Assembly: GCF_000004195.4 (NCBI RefSeq)
Contig: NC_030677.2
Location: 64,504,222 to 64,568,221, forward strand
DNA length: 64,000 nucleotides
Source: Xenopus tropicalis
Taxonomy: Eukaryota; Chordata; Amphibia; Anura; Pipidae
Reading direction: 5' to 3'
Shown: positions 1 to 11,650 of the stretch, in pieces
Layout: the number at the start of each line of letters is the position of its first letter
How positions within the stretch are numbered: the first letter of the stretch is position 1
Notes under the pieces: generated by a model
Seen by the model: only the letters and a program-made list of their open reading frames with translations
The model's database searches: none
What the model was told of the DNA's origin: nothing
Program-made: the position numbers and the translations under genes

Positions 1-2758
1 GTAGGCCTCTGGTGTTCCTATTTGGGGTGACTTGCCTTTGTACGCAAGAAATTGTGTGAGATAAATGCGGCAAATTGCAACATTTTTAGGCGATTTTCTG
101 AAATGTCATAAAAACCGATAACTTTAGGAAAGCTTTGCGGCTTGGTACTTTGGTGTAGAAAGGACTCTTTACCTTTGTTGGATTTGTCAGAATGTGTACT
201 TTCCAAAAATATATGGTTTTGTGGGGGTCTCTGTATAGTTAGGGGAAGTTTTGGCACATAATACACTGACAGGGGGCTCTGTGTGCAAAAGCTGAGCTGG
301 CAGGCGAGAAATCCTTATGCGCTATTTTCATTTAGGGTTCAGTACATACCGCAGACTTTGGTATATCTATGCATATTGGGCATCAAACTGTTCAGTAGGC
401 CTCTGGTGTTCCTATTTGGGGTGACTTGCCTTTGTACGCAAGAAATTGTGTGAGATAAATGCGACAAATTGCAACATTTTTAGGCGATTTTCTGAAATGT
501 CATAAAAACCGATAACTTTAGGAAAGCTCTGCAGATTGGTACTTTGGTGTAGAAAGGACTCTTTACCCTTGTTGGATTTGTCAGAATGTGTACTTTCCAA
601 AAATATATGGTTTTGTGGGGGATCTGTATAGTTAGGGGAAGTTTTGGCACATAATACACTGACAGGGGGCTCTGTGTGCAAAAGCTGAGCTGGCAGGCGA
701 GAAATCCTTATGCGCTATTTTCATTTAGGGTTCAGTACATACCGCAGACTTTGGTATATCTATGCATATTGGGCATCAAACTGTTCAGTAGGCCTCTGGT
801 GTTCCTATTTGGGGTGACTTGCCTTTGTACGCAAGAAATTGTGTGAGATAAATGCGAGAAATTGCAACATTTTTAGGCGATTTTCTGAAATGTCATAAAA
901 ACCAATAACTTTAGGAAAGCTCTGCAGATTGGTACTTTGGTGTAGAAAGGACTCTTTACCCTTCTTGGATTTGTCAGAATGTGTACTTTCCAAAAATATA
1001 TGGTTTTGTGGGGGTCACTATATGGTTAGGGGAAGTTTTGGCACATAATACACTGACAGGGGGCTCTGTGTGCAAAAGCTGAGCTGGCAGGCGAGAAATC
1101 CTTATGCGCTATTTTCATTTTGGGTTCAGTACATACCGCAGACTTTGGTATATCTATGCATATTGGGCATCAAACTGTTCAGTAGACCTCTGGTGTTCCT
1201 TTTTGGGGTGATTTGTCTTTATCTGATCTTTATCAAGAAATTGTGAGAGATAAATGCGGCAAATTGCAACATTTTTATGCGATTTTCGAAATGTCATATA
1301 AATCTGCAAACTTAGGAAAGCTTTACAGCTTGGTACTTTGTAGCAATAAGAAATATTTACCCATTATAGATTCGGGGGGATGTGTATTTTCCAAAAATAT
1401 ATGGCTTTCTGGGGTGAATGTACTTTTTTGTAGCATTATCCCACATAAAGGATGTAAATGTGTTGATTTTGCAGGAGCTGAAATGATAGATCATATGGGG
1501 GTATGTTCCCATTGGGGCCCCTACATGCCACATACTTAGGTAAACCTATACATATTGGGCATCAAACTGTTCAGTGGACCCCTGGCGTTCAAATTTAGGG
1601 TGTTTTATCTTGGTACCTAACACTATGTGGGAGATAAGATGCTGCAAAGTGGAAGCTTTGAGGGGATTTTTGGAAATGTCATCAAAATTGCTAACTTTAG
1701 AAAAGCTGTGCGGCTTGGTACTTTGGAGTAGAAAGACATGGGTACCCATTTTAGATTCGGGGGAATGTGTACTTTCCAAAAATATATGACTTTCTGGGGT
1801 GAGCGTACTTTTTTGTAGCTTTATCCCACATATAATGATGTAAATGTGTTGATTTTGCATGAGCTGAAATGACAGAAATGACAGTATATATGGGGGTATG
1901 TTCACATTGGGGCCCCTACATGCCACATACTTAGGTAAACCTATACATATTGGGCATCAAACTGTTCAGTGGACCCCTGGCGTTCAAATTCAGGGTGTTT
2001 TATCTTGGTACCTAATGCTATGTGGGAGATAAGATGCTTCAAAATGGAAGCTTTGAGGGGATTTTTGGAAATGTCATCAAAATTGCTAACTTTAGAAAAG
2101 CTGTGCGGCTTGGTACTTTGGAGTAGAAAGACATGGGTACCCATTTTAGATTCGGGGGAATGTGTACTTTCCAAAAATATATGGCTTTCTGGGGTGAGCG
2201 TACTTTTTTGTAGCTTTATCTCACATATAATGATGTAAATGTGTTGATTTTGCAGGAGCTGAAATGACAGAAATGACAGTATATATGGGGGTATGTTCAC
2301 ATTGGGGCCCCTACATGCCACATACTTAGGTAAACCTATACATATTGGGCATCAAACTGTTCAGTGGACCCCTGGTGTTCAAATTCAGGGTGTTTTATCT
2401 TGGTACCTAATGCTATGTGGGAGATAAGATGCTTCAAAGTGGAAGCTTTGAGGGGATTTTTGGAAATGTCATCAAAATTGCTAACTTTAGAAAAGCTGTG
2501 CGGCTTGGTACTTTGGAGTAGAAAGACATGGGTACCCATTTTAGATTCGGGGGAATGTGTACTTTCCAAAAATATATGACTTTCTGGGGTGAGCGTACTT
2601 TTTTGTAGCTTTATCCCACATATAATAATGTAAATGTGTTGATTTTGCAGGAGCTGAAATGACAGAAATGACAGTTCATATGGGGTATGTTCACATTGGG
2701 GCCCCTACATGCCACATACTTAGGTAAACCTATACATATTGGGCATCAAACTGTTCAG
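1..2758. repeat. Tandem array of ~394-bp units, two subfamilies
   Basis: Seven unit starts line up at 1, 395, 788, 1182, 1574, 1969 and 2364, and an eighth follows at 2759, giving a spacing of 392-395 bp. Each unit begins near GTAGGCCTCTGGTG or GTGGACCCCTGGCG, and each ends in TATTGGGCATCAAACTGTTC. Units 1-3 are nearly identical to each other (subfamily A), and units 5-7 are nearly identical to each other (subfamily B). The unit at 1182-1573 starts like A and ends like B. Open frames of up to 126 codons recur once per unit on the minus strand; they follow from repeat homogeneity and are not evidence of genes. The array continues beyond the left edge. Confidence 0.93.
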
Positions 2759-3480
2759 TGGACCCCAGGCATTCATATTTAGGGTGTTTTATTTGGTTAC
2801 TTTATGACCTGTAGGAGATAAGATACTATAGACTAGAAGCTTTGAAGCGATTTTTAAAAAAAATCACAAATTTTGATAAAAACCAATAACTTTAGGAAAG
2901 CATTGCGACTTGATAGTTTGGAGTAGACAGACAGTTGTGCCTATTCTGTATTCCCCAGAATCTGTTCTTTCCAAAAATGTACAATTTTCTGGGATAAACC
3001 TTCTTTTAGTGGAATTTTGGCCTTGAAATCCAAAGTATGCAGTTTTTTTGGAGCAGTGCTTTGGGAATTTGGTAGTGTACTGCTGGGAGTTTTTGACCTA
3101 TACAAGTGAGAAATCTCCATAAAACTATATATATTTGGTATTGGCACGTTCAGGAGACATGGGACTTTCCAAATCAGTTGTATATTTGTGCATAAAATAA
3201 TTTTTGTTTCTAGTATGTGTGATTATATTATGGAAAATTTGATTTTTTTTGCATTTTTAGACATTTTGACATCTTGTTACAGAATTGGAATTACACAAAA
3301 ATTCTACCATATTTTGAAAGCTTAGGTTGTTCTGAAAAAAACGATATATTGTTTTCCTTGGTAAACTAAAAGTCCCCCCGAGGAAAGGCCCCTAAAGTGA
3401 AACAGTGCAAAATGTTCAAAAACTGTCTGGCAATACAAGTTCCGCTTTGACCAAAATGGCTGGCAGTAAAAGGGTTAAAG
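2759..3480. repeat. Degenerate right edge of the 394-bp array
   Basis: One further diverged unit runs from 2759 to about 3152. It keeps the core TTCCAAAAATGTAC block, and the next unit boundary (CAGGAGACATGGG) falls at the expected spacing. The following ~330 bp has no clear repeat match to the unit. It ends near GGCAGTAAAAGGGTTAA, where ordinary AT-rich sequence begins. Progressive decay at the edge is usual for tandem arrays. Confidence 0.75.
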
Positions 3481-4970
3481 GTCACATTTAGGTGAGAATG
3501 GCTGATGCTCTTGTTTTCTTGTTCTTCTGTATTATTATCATGTTTAGCCTATGATTGTTTATAGATTAAATTAAATTATTCTTCACATCATTTTTTCATT
3601 TAATATGCATTTTGCCACATTATAATCCTTCTTATGTTAAACTTCTGTATTTTTCTAAAGTATATTTTAACATAATCATCTGCTACCACTTTACTATAAT
3701 CAATTTTTTCTTTGAAATTTGGGTTCTCTTCAATATTATAAAATATTCATTTTGGGCTCTGTATTTCCCTATCGGCAAGCATTTATGAAGAAGTGTTTGA
3801 AACCTAAAGCAGAATACACTCTGTTAATATTATTTTTTAAAACTGTTCTTCCTTGGAATCCAACTGTGTTACATAAATTTGAAAATCACACTATTCACTT
3901 ATTCATAACAAAGGTGTGACAAGGCTCTAGAGGGCTGCAAAGTAAATTAGAGAATGTTTGCAGTCATTTCCCTCTGTGACATTTCCAACTTGACACTATG
4001 CAATACTCTGAGCTCTTGTTTCAAAATCAAGCCCCCCCTTTTTTTACACTTTAAAGGAATATCTGGATTTATTTTCACGTGCTGGATTATATTTGCTAAC
4101 TGGGGTTTATGGCAGTGTAATGCATTTATCATACTCACAGTGCCACAACCACATCATTGTCTGGAAGCAGATCCAATTTGATAAAACCAGCTAGGTTTCA
4201 AAATATTTAGTATGTTTTTCTTCACAGCGCTGGTAAAAAACAAAGGGCATATTACATATGTACTGTACAAAGCATAAATCTCTCTTATTTTCACTTCCAA
4301 ATAGAAAGTTCAACATGGGTATTTTAGAGACTCCTAATGAATCTCTGTGGAGTTCAAGCATATAGCATAGAATCCCTCACACTTACACAGTAATAAAGAC
4401 TTCTTTAGTCCTTGATACTACAATGTAATGGTGTGTATTGCGTTTCTTTGCAGTGTAATTATAGACACATTTATTAAAGATTTCCAAGAACGGCAAGACT
4501 ACTAAAATCCAAGTAGGAAAAATACTGCATCTCTGTTGCTTGGGAGTTTGGTTTCAAAGATAGAATGCATCTGAACTGCAGAATTTTTTGAAGTAATCAT
4601 TCTATACTGACGCAGTTTATATTAGTAGACAAGCTATATAAATGTATGAGTATGTGTGGAAAGCCTGGGGCATTCTGAATAAGCTGTCTTTACAGTTATT
4701 ATTGTAAAAAAAATGTAATAACTGCAAAATGTGTTTATTAATAAAGTACAAATGCAGAATAAACTAAACCTGAGAAGACTACAAATCTCATCTATTAATA
4801 AAGCGCAAGCTCTTGTTATAACAATTCATGGGAAAATACCATGTGCAATATAAAGCACATTGAATGATAAGAAAATAAACTTACACTATGGATTTACCCA
4901 ATAGTTTTTCCCTTTTGAATTAGCCACAACAATTAATTCATTACTGTTGAATATTATATTATATATATAA
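3481..4970. other. Non-coding interval
   Basis: AT-rich sequence with only short chance open frames. I see no splice-flanked coding block, RNA gene or terminal inverted repeat. A TTAAAGGAATAT motif near 4054 resembles the end of TTAA-type frog MITEs, but no partner end was found. Confidence 0.6.
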
Positions 4971-5590
4971 ACATGGAGGGCTGTGCGGCCCCCCAAAGAA
5001 ATGCCACCCCACACCATTACTGACCCACTGCCAAACCAGTCATGCTGGAGGATGTTGCAGGCAGCAGAACGTTCTCCGTGGCGTCTCCAGATTCTGTCAC
5101 GTCTGTCACATGTGCTCAGTGTGAACCTGCTTTAATCTGTGAAGAGCCCAGGGCGCCACTGGCGAATTTACCAATCTTGGTGTTCTCTGGCAAATGCCAA
5201 ACGTCCTGCATAGTGTTGGGCTGTGAGCACAACCCCCACCTGTGGATGTCGGGCGCTCATACCACCCTCATGGAGTCTGTTTCTGACCATTTGAGCAGAC
5301 ACATGTACATTTGTGGCCCGCTGGAGGTCATTTTGCAGGGCTCTGGCAGTGTTCCTCCTGTTCCTCCTTGCACAAAGGCGGAGGTAGCAGTCCTGCTGCT
5401 GGGTTGTTGCCCTCCTACGGCCTCCTCCACGTCTCCTGATGTACTGGCCTGTCTCCTGGTAGCGTTTCCATGCTCTGGACACTACGCTGACAGACACAGC
5501 AAACCTTCTTGCCACAGCTCGCATTGATGTGCCATCCTGGATGAGCTGCACTACCTGAGCCATTTGTGTGGGTTGCAGACTCCTTCTCAT
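4971..5590 (-). pseudogene. Tc1-like transposase pseudogene (Tc1-A)
   Basis: This is the N-terminal half of a Tc1/mariner DDE transposase. From the likely start [20 protein letters not shown] it shows the paired-like helix-turn-helix region ([20 protein letters not shown]) and the basic linker [12 protein letters not shown]. The frame ends in a TAA stop at 5165-5167, just after HQDW. Related copies read Q there (CAA), so a single C-to-T change explains the stop. The catalytic-domain start (LFTDES-type) lies beyond it, and the C-terminal aspartate/glutamate region is deleted. The longer frame that starts 15 codons upstream is probably not the true start. No function is expected. Confidence 0.9.
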
Positions 5591-5886
5591 GCTACCACTA
5601 GAGTGAAAGCACCGCCAGCATTCAAAAGTGACCAAAACATCAGCCAGAAAGCATAGGAACTGAGAAGTGGTCTGTGGTCACCACCTGCAGAACCACTCCT
5701 TTATTGGGGATGTCTTGCTATTTGCCTATAATTTCCACCTGTTGTCTATTCCATTTGCACAACAGCATGTGAAATTGATTGTCAGTCAGTGTTGCTACCT
5801 AAGTGGGCAGTTTGATTTCACAGAAGTGTGATTGACTTGGAGTTACATTGTGTTGTTTAAGTGTTCCCTTTATTTTTTGAGCAGGG
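4971..5886 (-). mobile_element. Tc1-like transposon, 3'-truncated (Tc1-A)
   Basis: The right edge has a Tc1-type terminus (AATAAAGGGAACACTTAAAC on the minus strand, ending CCCTGCTC) next to a TA run, which is the expected TA target. The minus strand then carries the 5' leader and transposase up to the region encoding VMVWGGISLGGRTALHV. It stops at about 4971 against an AT microsatellite-like stretch, so roughly the last 140 codons and the 3' inverted repeat are missing. It belongs to the same family as the copy at 36809-38092. Confidence 0.9.
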
Positions 5887-5906
5887 TATATATATATATA
5901 TATACT
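5887..5906. repeat. (TA)n microsatellite
   Basis: About 20 bp of alternating TA sits directly at the Tc1-A terminus. The element probably inserted into an existing TA run. Confidence 0.8.
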
Positions 5907-6639
5907 ATAGATTTTGTTCCTCAAGTATCATTTACTGTAAATATGTAGATATAAAACATTTTCTGGAAGATCTATCCTTTACATGTAAAGGTCAAGCTTT
6001 TAAGATTCTCAAATGCCCATTTACTGTTTTTGATTGTTTGAGAGAATGTAAATCTGTCTCTTACAATTATAATAACATATAACTGCACTGACTAATGATT
6101 TGTTAAATTGTTCAGGAGTCTTGAAAACGAGGTAATTATATTGTTATGTACAGTACTATCTGGGGCTGAACAATAACTGTTCCAAGTTTTCAGCTTCATG
6201 CCAAGATTTCAATAGCTGTGAGAAATATGTGCCTGGCTCTGCTTCCTTCTTGCCTAGGGCCCCTACAGAGGGAGTGATGTTGTGAACCCAGAGTTAAACC
6301 TATACCTTTCTGGAGATATAGAAAGATACAAAATAGCAGGTGCAATGTTTGATATGGTCCTGTAACCATGATATCAGTTATTGTTCCTACTAGTTTTGTC
6401 TTATGATGTTCAGAAATATCAGCAGCCTTGCCATGTTCAAAAGTAATAAAGTATGAAAATGATACTATATTGGATATATGAACAGGTTTGCTAGGAAATA
6501 CAAATTTACTAGTACGGTGTAAAGATCTTCATTAGAGTATTTCTTGAATGGATTTCCTTTTGCACCAGTCCTTATAGGAAAACTCAGAATGAATACTAAT
6601 ACTAAAGAATCTCACCAAAGTGGAATATATATATATCAG
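5907..6639. other. Non-coding interval
   Basis: AT-rich sequence without a recognisable gene or repeat terminus. Confidence 0.55.
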
Positions 6640-6995
6640 TAAATATTGCCCTTTTACATCCTTTCCCTTGAGCCACCATTTTCTGATGGGCTGTGTGCTC
6701 CCTCACATGACCAGAAATAATGCAGCTCTAACTGCAACAGGAAGTAGTGTGGGAGCAAAAGGCAGAACTCTGCCCATTAATTGGCTGATGTGGCCTAGCA
6801 TATATGTGTGCCTTGGTTTGTTTGTGTGCACTGTGAATCCTCTGATCGCTTAATTCTTAAAATGGCAATTTTCTATTTAGGATTACCCAATAGCACATAC
6901 TGCTAAAAAGTATATTTTTATGAAAATGGTTTATTTAGATGAAGCAGAGTTTTACATATGAGCTTGTTTATGCAATATATTTTTATAGAGACCTA
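6640..6995 (+). repeat. Dispersed repeat, interrupted by Tc1-B (left part)
   Basis: This segment is similar to the reverse complement of 53780-54020. Shared landmarks include ATGAAAATGGTTTATTTAGA and TTTTTATAGAGACCTA. It stops at the TA used by Tc1-B and resumes at 8626 with CATTGTTTGTGGTAC, exactly as in the uninterrupted copy. The repeat family is not identified. Confidence 0.7.
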
Positions 6996-7216
6996 CAGTG
7001 GTGTGAAAAACTATTTGCCCCCTTCCTGATTTCTTATTCTTTTGCATGTTTGTCACACAATCACACAAAATGTTTCTGATCATCAAACACATCTAACTAT
7101 TAGTCAAAGATAACACAAGTAAACACAAAATGCAGTTTTTAAATGAGAGTTTTTATTATTTAGGGAGAAAAAAAATCCAAACCTACATGGCCCTGTGTGA
7201 AAAAGTAATTGCCCCC
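6996..7216 (+). repeat. Left terminal inverted repeat of Tc1-B
   Basis: The outer direct repeat lies at the terminus. The inner one ends at about 7216 (ACATGGCCCTGTGTGAAAAA...). It pairs with 8408-8623 over nearly its full length, with a few mismatches. Confidence 0.9.
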
Positions 7217-7221
7217 TGAAC

Positions 7222-8244
7222 CTAATAACTGGTTGGGCCACCCTTAGCAGCAATAACTGCTATCAAGCGTTTGCGATAACTTGCAACGAGTCTTTTACAG
7301 CGCTCTGGAGGAATTTTGGCCCATTCATCTTTGCAGAATTGTTGTAATTCAGCTTTATTTGAGGGTTTTCTAGCATGAACCGCGTTTTTAAGGTCATGCC
7401 ACAACATCTCAATAGGATTCAGGTCAGGACTTTGACTAGGCCACTCCAAAGTCTTCATTTTGTTTTTCTTCAGCCATTCAGAGGTGGATTTGCTGGTGTG
7501 TTTTGGGTCATTGTCCTGCTGCAGCACCCAAGATCGCTTCAACTTGAGTTGACGAACAGATGGCCGGACATTCTCCTTCAGGATTTTTTGGTAGACAGTA
7601 GAATTCATGGTTCCATCTATCACAGCAAGCCTTCCAGGTCCTGAAGCAGCAAAACAACCCCAGACCATCACACTACCACCACCATATTTTACTGTTGGTA
7701 TGATGTTCTTTTTCTGAAATGCTGTGTTACTTTTACGCCAGATGTAACGGGACACGCACCTTCCAAAAAGTTCAACTTTTGTCTCGTCGGTCCACAAGGT
7801 ATTTTCCCAAAAGTCTTGGCAATCATTGAGATGTTTTTTAGCAAAATTGAGACGAGCCTTAATGTTCTTTTTGCTTAAAAGTGGTTTGCGCCTTGGAAAT
7901 CTGCCATGCAGGCTGTTTTTGCCCAGTCTCTTTCTTATGGTGGAGTCGTGAACACTGACCTTAATTGAGGCAAGTGAGGCCTGCAGTTCTTTAGATGTTG
8001 TCCTGGGGTCTTTTGTGGCCTCTCGGATGAGTTGTCTCTGCGCTCTTGGGGTAATTTTGGTCGGCCGGCCACTCCTGGGAAGGTTCACCACTGTTCCATG
8101 TTTTTGCCATTTGTGGATAATGGCTCTCACTGTGGTTCGCTGGAGTCCCAAAGCTTTAGAAATGGCTTTATAACCTTTACCAGACTGATAGATCTCAATT
8201 ACTTTTGTTCTCATTTGTTCCTGAATTTCTTTGGATCTTGGCAT
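7222..8244 (-). CDS. Tc1-like DD34E transposase, intact
   Basis: A 340-aa open frame of the usual length for Tc1 transposases, starting MPRSKEIQEQMRTKVIEIYQ. Residues ~1-60 form the first helix-turn-helix (GKGYKAISKALGLQRTTVRA). A GRPTKITPRAQR linker and a second helix-turn-helix follow (~65-110), with a GRFPRRKPLLSKKN basic/nuclear-localisation segment after that. The catalytic triad is complete: D in LWTDETKVELFG, D in LQQDNDPKHTS, and E in SPDLNPIEMLW, with 34 residues between the last two. The glycine-rich box KYGGGSVMVWGCF is present. The protein would cut and paste the element at TA sites. No stop or frameshift is seen, so it may be recently active. Whether it is expressed is unknown. 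Confidence 0.95.
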   Translation of the reverse strand: MPRSKEIQEQMRTKVIEIYQSGKGYKAISKALGLQRTTVRAIIHKWQKHGTVVNLPRSGRPTKITPRAQRQLIREATKDPRTTSKELQASLASIKVSVHDSTIRKRLGKNSLHGRFPRRKPLLSKKNIKARLNFAKKHLNDCQDFWENTLWTDETKVELFGRCVSRYIWRKSNTAFQKKNIIPTVKYGGGSVMVWGCFAASGPGRLAVIDGTMNSTVYQKILKENVRPSVRQLKLKRSWVLQQDNDPKHTSKSTSEWLKKNKMKTLEWPSQSPDLNPIEMLWHDLKNAVHARKPSNKAELQQFCKDEWAKIPPERCKRLVASYRKRLIAVIAAKGGPTSY

Positions 8245-8407
8245 GATGTCTAGCTTTTGAGGTGCTTTTGGTCTACTTCTCTGTGTCAGGTAGCTCCTAT
8301 TTAAGTGATTTCTTGATTGAAACAGGTGTGGCAGTAATCAGGCCTGGGGGTGACTACAGAAAAAAAACTCAGGTGTGATAAACCACAGTTAAGTTATTTT
8401 TTACCAA

Positions 8408-8623
8408 GGGGGGCAATCACTTTTTCACACAGGGCCATGTAGATTTGGAGTTTTTTTTCTCCCTTAATAACGTAAACCTTCATTTAAAAACTGCATTTTG
8501 TGTTCAATTATGTTATCTTTGACTAATAGTTAACGGTTTTTGATGAGCAGAAACATTTAAGTGTGACAAACACGCAAAAGAATAAGAAATCAGGAAGGGG
8601 GCAAATAGTTTTTCACACCACTG
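8408..8623 (-). repeat. Right terminal inverted repeat of Tc1-B
   Basis: Mirror of 6996-7216. Inner direct repeat at about 8410-8433 and outer direct repeat at the terminus (TTTTTCACACCACTG). Confidence 0.9.
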
Positions 8624-8835
8624 TACATTGTTTGTGGTACAGTTTTCCTTTAATAAATTTAGATGAGAACTTCCTTTGTCCCTCCAGTTGCTAGTGAGAA
8701 AGGGTAACGGTGTTTCACAGAAATCTCTTTATTTTCCCCACTGCTCTAGGGAGAAATGCTTTATACAATATATTATCTGTGGCCAAATAATGGAACATAA
8801 ATGGGAAGAAAATATGTCCCAGTGGTTTGTACATG

Positions 8836-8975
8836 TATGGGATCTGTTATCTGAAAACCCATTATCTGGAAAGCGCTGAATTGCGGTAAGGCCATCCCCC
8901 ATAGACTTCATTTTAATCAAATAATTCACATATTTAAAAATGGTATCTTTTTTCTCTGTAAAAATAAAAAATGTG
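8836..8975 (+). repeat. Half copy of the TATGGGACC/TTATCC MITE
   Basis: Contains TATGGGATCTGTTATCTG, ACCCATTATCTGG and GGCCATCCCCCATAGACTTC. These match the left half of the complete copies at 22287-22613 and 39802-40140. The right half is missing. Confidence 0.8.
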
Positions 8976-10949
8976 AAGGACATTATTAATAATTGTAATT
9001 AATTTTGTTATTCAAATGCTGATATGACAATAACTTTACTCATTAACTAATTTACCGAGTCAGTGCAGCATCAAACTGGTTTGGGCTGTGACATGCACTC
9101 AACTAAACAAAACCAGTTTTAGCAAATATTATTCCTTGGCATCCAGCATTATTCCTGTCTATTTTCAAACAAAATTCCTGTAAATTTGTTAGAGCTGCTG
9201 AACTTCTTGAATTTCACAAGTGCAGCTGACACTGCAGCAATGCCAGAGGGTATTCTCCTGACACTGTGCTGAGCAAATGCATACATCTACAAATTGTACA
9301 AGCATTTAGGAGGCAGTTTAAATATAAACATTTTTCATTTAAAAGTATAGAAAACTCTGATTATTGTATGTCTACTTTTATTTTGAAAATAATGGCACAA
9401 TATGCTGAAGGCCATTCTTGCAGATGACAGAAATGGTTAATTCTATATATCTGCCCAAGACTGAGATTTACTTGTTGCAGAGAAAAAATATGCTCTGAAC
9501 ACTAAATTCACTTTTTACGGGAAGTTTACATTCATGATGTTATTTAGATTGTTACCTTATTCCACAGTTAATTTGGGTTGAAAAAAGACAAAAGTTCATC
9601 AAGGTGGCAGGGCCAGTGAGGCTATTTACACTGGGCATTGGAGGTCCATTAGCTAGGAGGCTGTATCTTTGCCTATACCCAGATACACAGGTAAGTCTAA
9701 CACAACTATTAACTCTTAATGCCTTGGTGCAAATATTTTTTCTTTTAACCCAATAGTTTGTGTTTTATTTTTCAGTCCATTAAAAGCAAAGTTTTAGAAA
9801 TGTTTGAGCAGTGCTATCTGGAACACAGCTTTTTCCTTATACCCATGAGTGGGTATCACACTTAGACCTATTTGGAATGATAGTAGATTATGTGTATGAG
9901 TAGATGAACTAATATATAGGGCATGGTGTTATGATGCAACCTCCCATTTGGCTAGGGCAAAATAGTGAAGGGGCAATATGAAAATCAGTCATGTTGATAT
10001 TAGGGAATAAGTATTTATTTCTTATTATTGCTGTAAGACCAGCCAAATGTCAGAAATTATGTAGAAGTTAGCGTCAACCATAAGGTACATTTGAATGCTT
10101 TTTGTTTATTACAATTAAAATTGTGACTCCTGGACTGCCAGCAACAGATAATATCCTCATAGACCCAGTGATTGCATTCTCACAATGTCAGAAATACTTT
10201 GTTCTTTCCATCACAAGTCCATTACAGGCTTCTTGTGGTTTCATTGTATCATTGTTGCTGTTAACTATTCATTTCTTTTTCTAAAAGATTAGGTAAACAA
10301 ACAAGGGTTGACTTTAACAAGGGGATTCAAAGATAAAGATGCTAACATTTTCCCCTTACTTTATTCTTTACTTAATTTAACAGCACTGATTTTGAATTAT
10401 TGCTTTGGCATTTGACACAGGCTCATATTTGTTACTGTACTTTTCATTTATACCATGAAGTTTGCTTTGCGAGAGTAAAATTATATAATAAACAGTAAGA
10501 TTCTATGAAATTGTTTTTATAGTTTAATGAAAAGATATACAAAGTAAGCATTTAATAATAACAGGGAATGTATGTGTATAAGCTGCAGTGAGTTTCACAC
10601 ATATTATACTGATATTTCTATCGACTGGCATTGTTACCATTTTGGTTGTGAATTCACTTTTTAGAGATTGACTATTACTTGGTCTAGCTGTGTGATGGAA
10701 AATATAGTGGCACAGATGCTATTCACAAACATTTCAACACTCACAAGTATGCACATAGTTATAGTTATATCTTATGAATTGAAAATTTCCAGAGCCTTAC
10801 ATTCCCATGCTACCTCACACATATGTATATCACATGCAGCTTCACTAATATTACACGCATACACATATAGAATGTAAATATTGTGCTCCAATGAATCATT
10901 TTTATATCTCACTGTATGACTTTAATTTATTTGTTCTTCTCTGTCCCTC
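8976..10949. other. Non-coding interval with a small LINE-tail fragment
   Basis: AT-rich sequence with no gene seen. Positions 9577-9607 (TTGGGTTGAAAAAAGACAAA...) match the 3' terminal region of the CR1-like LINE at 17163-18506, here in the opposite orientation. Confidence 0.55.
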
Positions 10950-11066
10950 CTGTCGAAAAAGTCACGGGTGCATCAAAAAGGTTGCATGGTAGAGCATTTT
11001 GTGAATTTTTCAGCAGTTTCACAATTTTTTAGGCAAAGTGAAAGGGGACAGATTCACTCATCACTA
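10950..11066. repeat. Fragment of the TAGTGATG hAT-like MITE family
   Basis: Ends in GATTCACTCATCACTA, which is the reverse complement of the TAGTGATGAGCGAA terminus of the complete element at 15211-15529. It also carries internal phrases of the family (AAATTTTT/GCAAAG-type). Only one end is visible. Confidence 0.55.
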
Positions 11067-11339
11067 CTAACATGCCCAATTTCTCCTGCATTGCAGTATC
11101 TCACAGGTCATGGGTGAAAGGCTACAGTTTACCAGGCATGGTTTTCATCAGCTTCAGTGGCTGGACATGTGTTTCCCCTGAGACTATGTATAATAGAGTT
11201 CAAGCCATGGGAACCAAACCTTATTAATCTGCTGTTGAACTAGAAATTCTATTTGTAGTAGACAGATGCTTAAAACAGCTGAAAATGTGTGCAGTGAACT
11301 TCAGGTGTGTGAGGGACATTGTAATCTAGTTTTTTTTCT

Positions 11340-11510
11340 TAAATTGCTTTAGTCTTGTCCCGTATAGCAACCAATCAGTGATTACATTTTTCCAGCCAAC
11401 TTCAGGTATAATAATGAAAGCAGACTTCTGATTGGGTTGCTATGGGTAACTGCTTAGATGCAAATTTGCCCAGTATTTATAAATGACCCCCTATGGGCAT
11501 CGTTCTGGTG
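11340..11510. repeat. Dispersed frog-type repeat with ATAGCAACCAATCAG
   Basis: ATAGCAACCAATCAGTGATT and GATTGGGTTGCTATGGG form an imperfect inverted pair around about 11365-11455. Related fragments occur at 54245-54345 and 58905-58990. Family not identified. Confidence 0.5.
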
Positions 11511-11565
11511 TTTGGTGTACAAGTGATGTGTGCACCTTATTCTTTTGGCAAAACCAAACTGTAGT

Positions 11566-11650
11566 GATTGATACAGGGTGCTGAGCAACCCAGGAGCTAC
11601 TGGCTGGACCAGTGGTGGTGGTAACTCCATGGTTACCCTGCATTGATTCT
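11566..11650. repeat. Hairpin-core repeat, copy 1
   Basis: The arms ATTGATACAGGGTGCTGAGC and GGTTACCCTGCATTGAT flank an inner stem around AGGAGCTAC / GGTGGTAACTCC. Same architecture as 14461-14540, 19323-19403 and 43741-43829. Confidence 0.65.

Larger units (their letters stand above)
6996..8623 (-). mobile_element. Complete Tc1-like transposon with intact transposase (Tc1-B)
   Basis: This 1628-bp element is flanked by TA (6994-6995 and 8624-8625). Its ~220-bp inverted repeats start CAGTGGTGTGAAAAACTATT on both ends. Each arm holds an outer and an inner direct repeat (GTGTGAAAAACTATTTGCCC and GTGTGAAAAAGTAATTGCCC in the left arm), which is the IR/DR arrangement known from Sleeping Beauty-type Tc1 elements. 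A single uninterrupted transposase frame lies between the arms. From memory it resembles the fish/frog Tc1 group that includes PPTN/Passport; that assignment is unverified. Confidence 0.95.

Noticed and set aside
1546..2569. Repeated 126-codon and 71-89-codon open frames
   Set aside because: They recur once per 394-bp unit on both strands and have no domain. They are by-products of a homogenised tandem array.
1..2758. CRISPR-like regular repeats
   Set aside because: The units are nearly 400 bp long with no repeat-spacer alternation, and the DNA is clearly vertebrate.
5042..5527. 161-codon plus-strand frame
   Set aside because: Antisense shadow of the Tc1-A transposase pseudogene.
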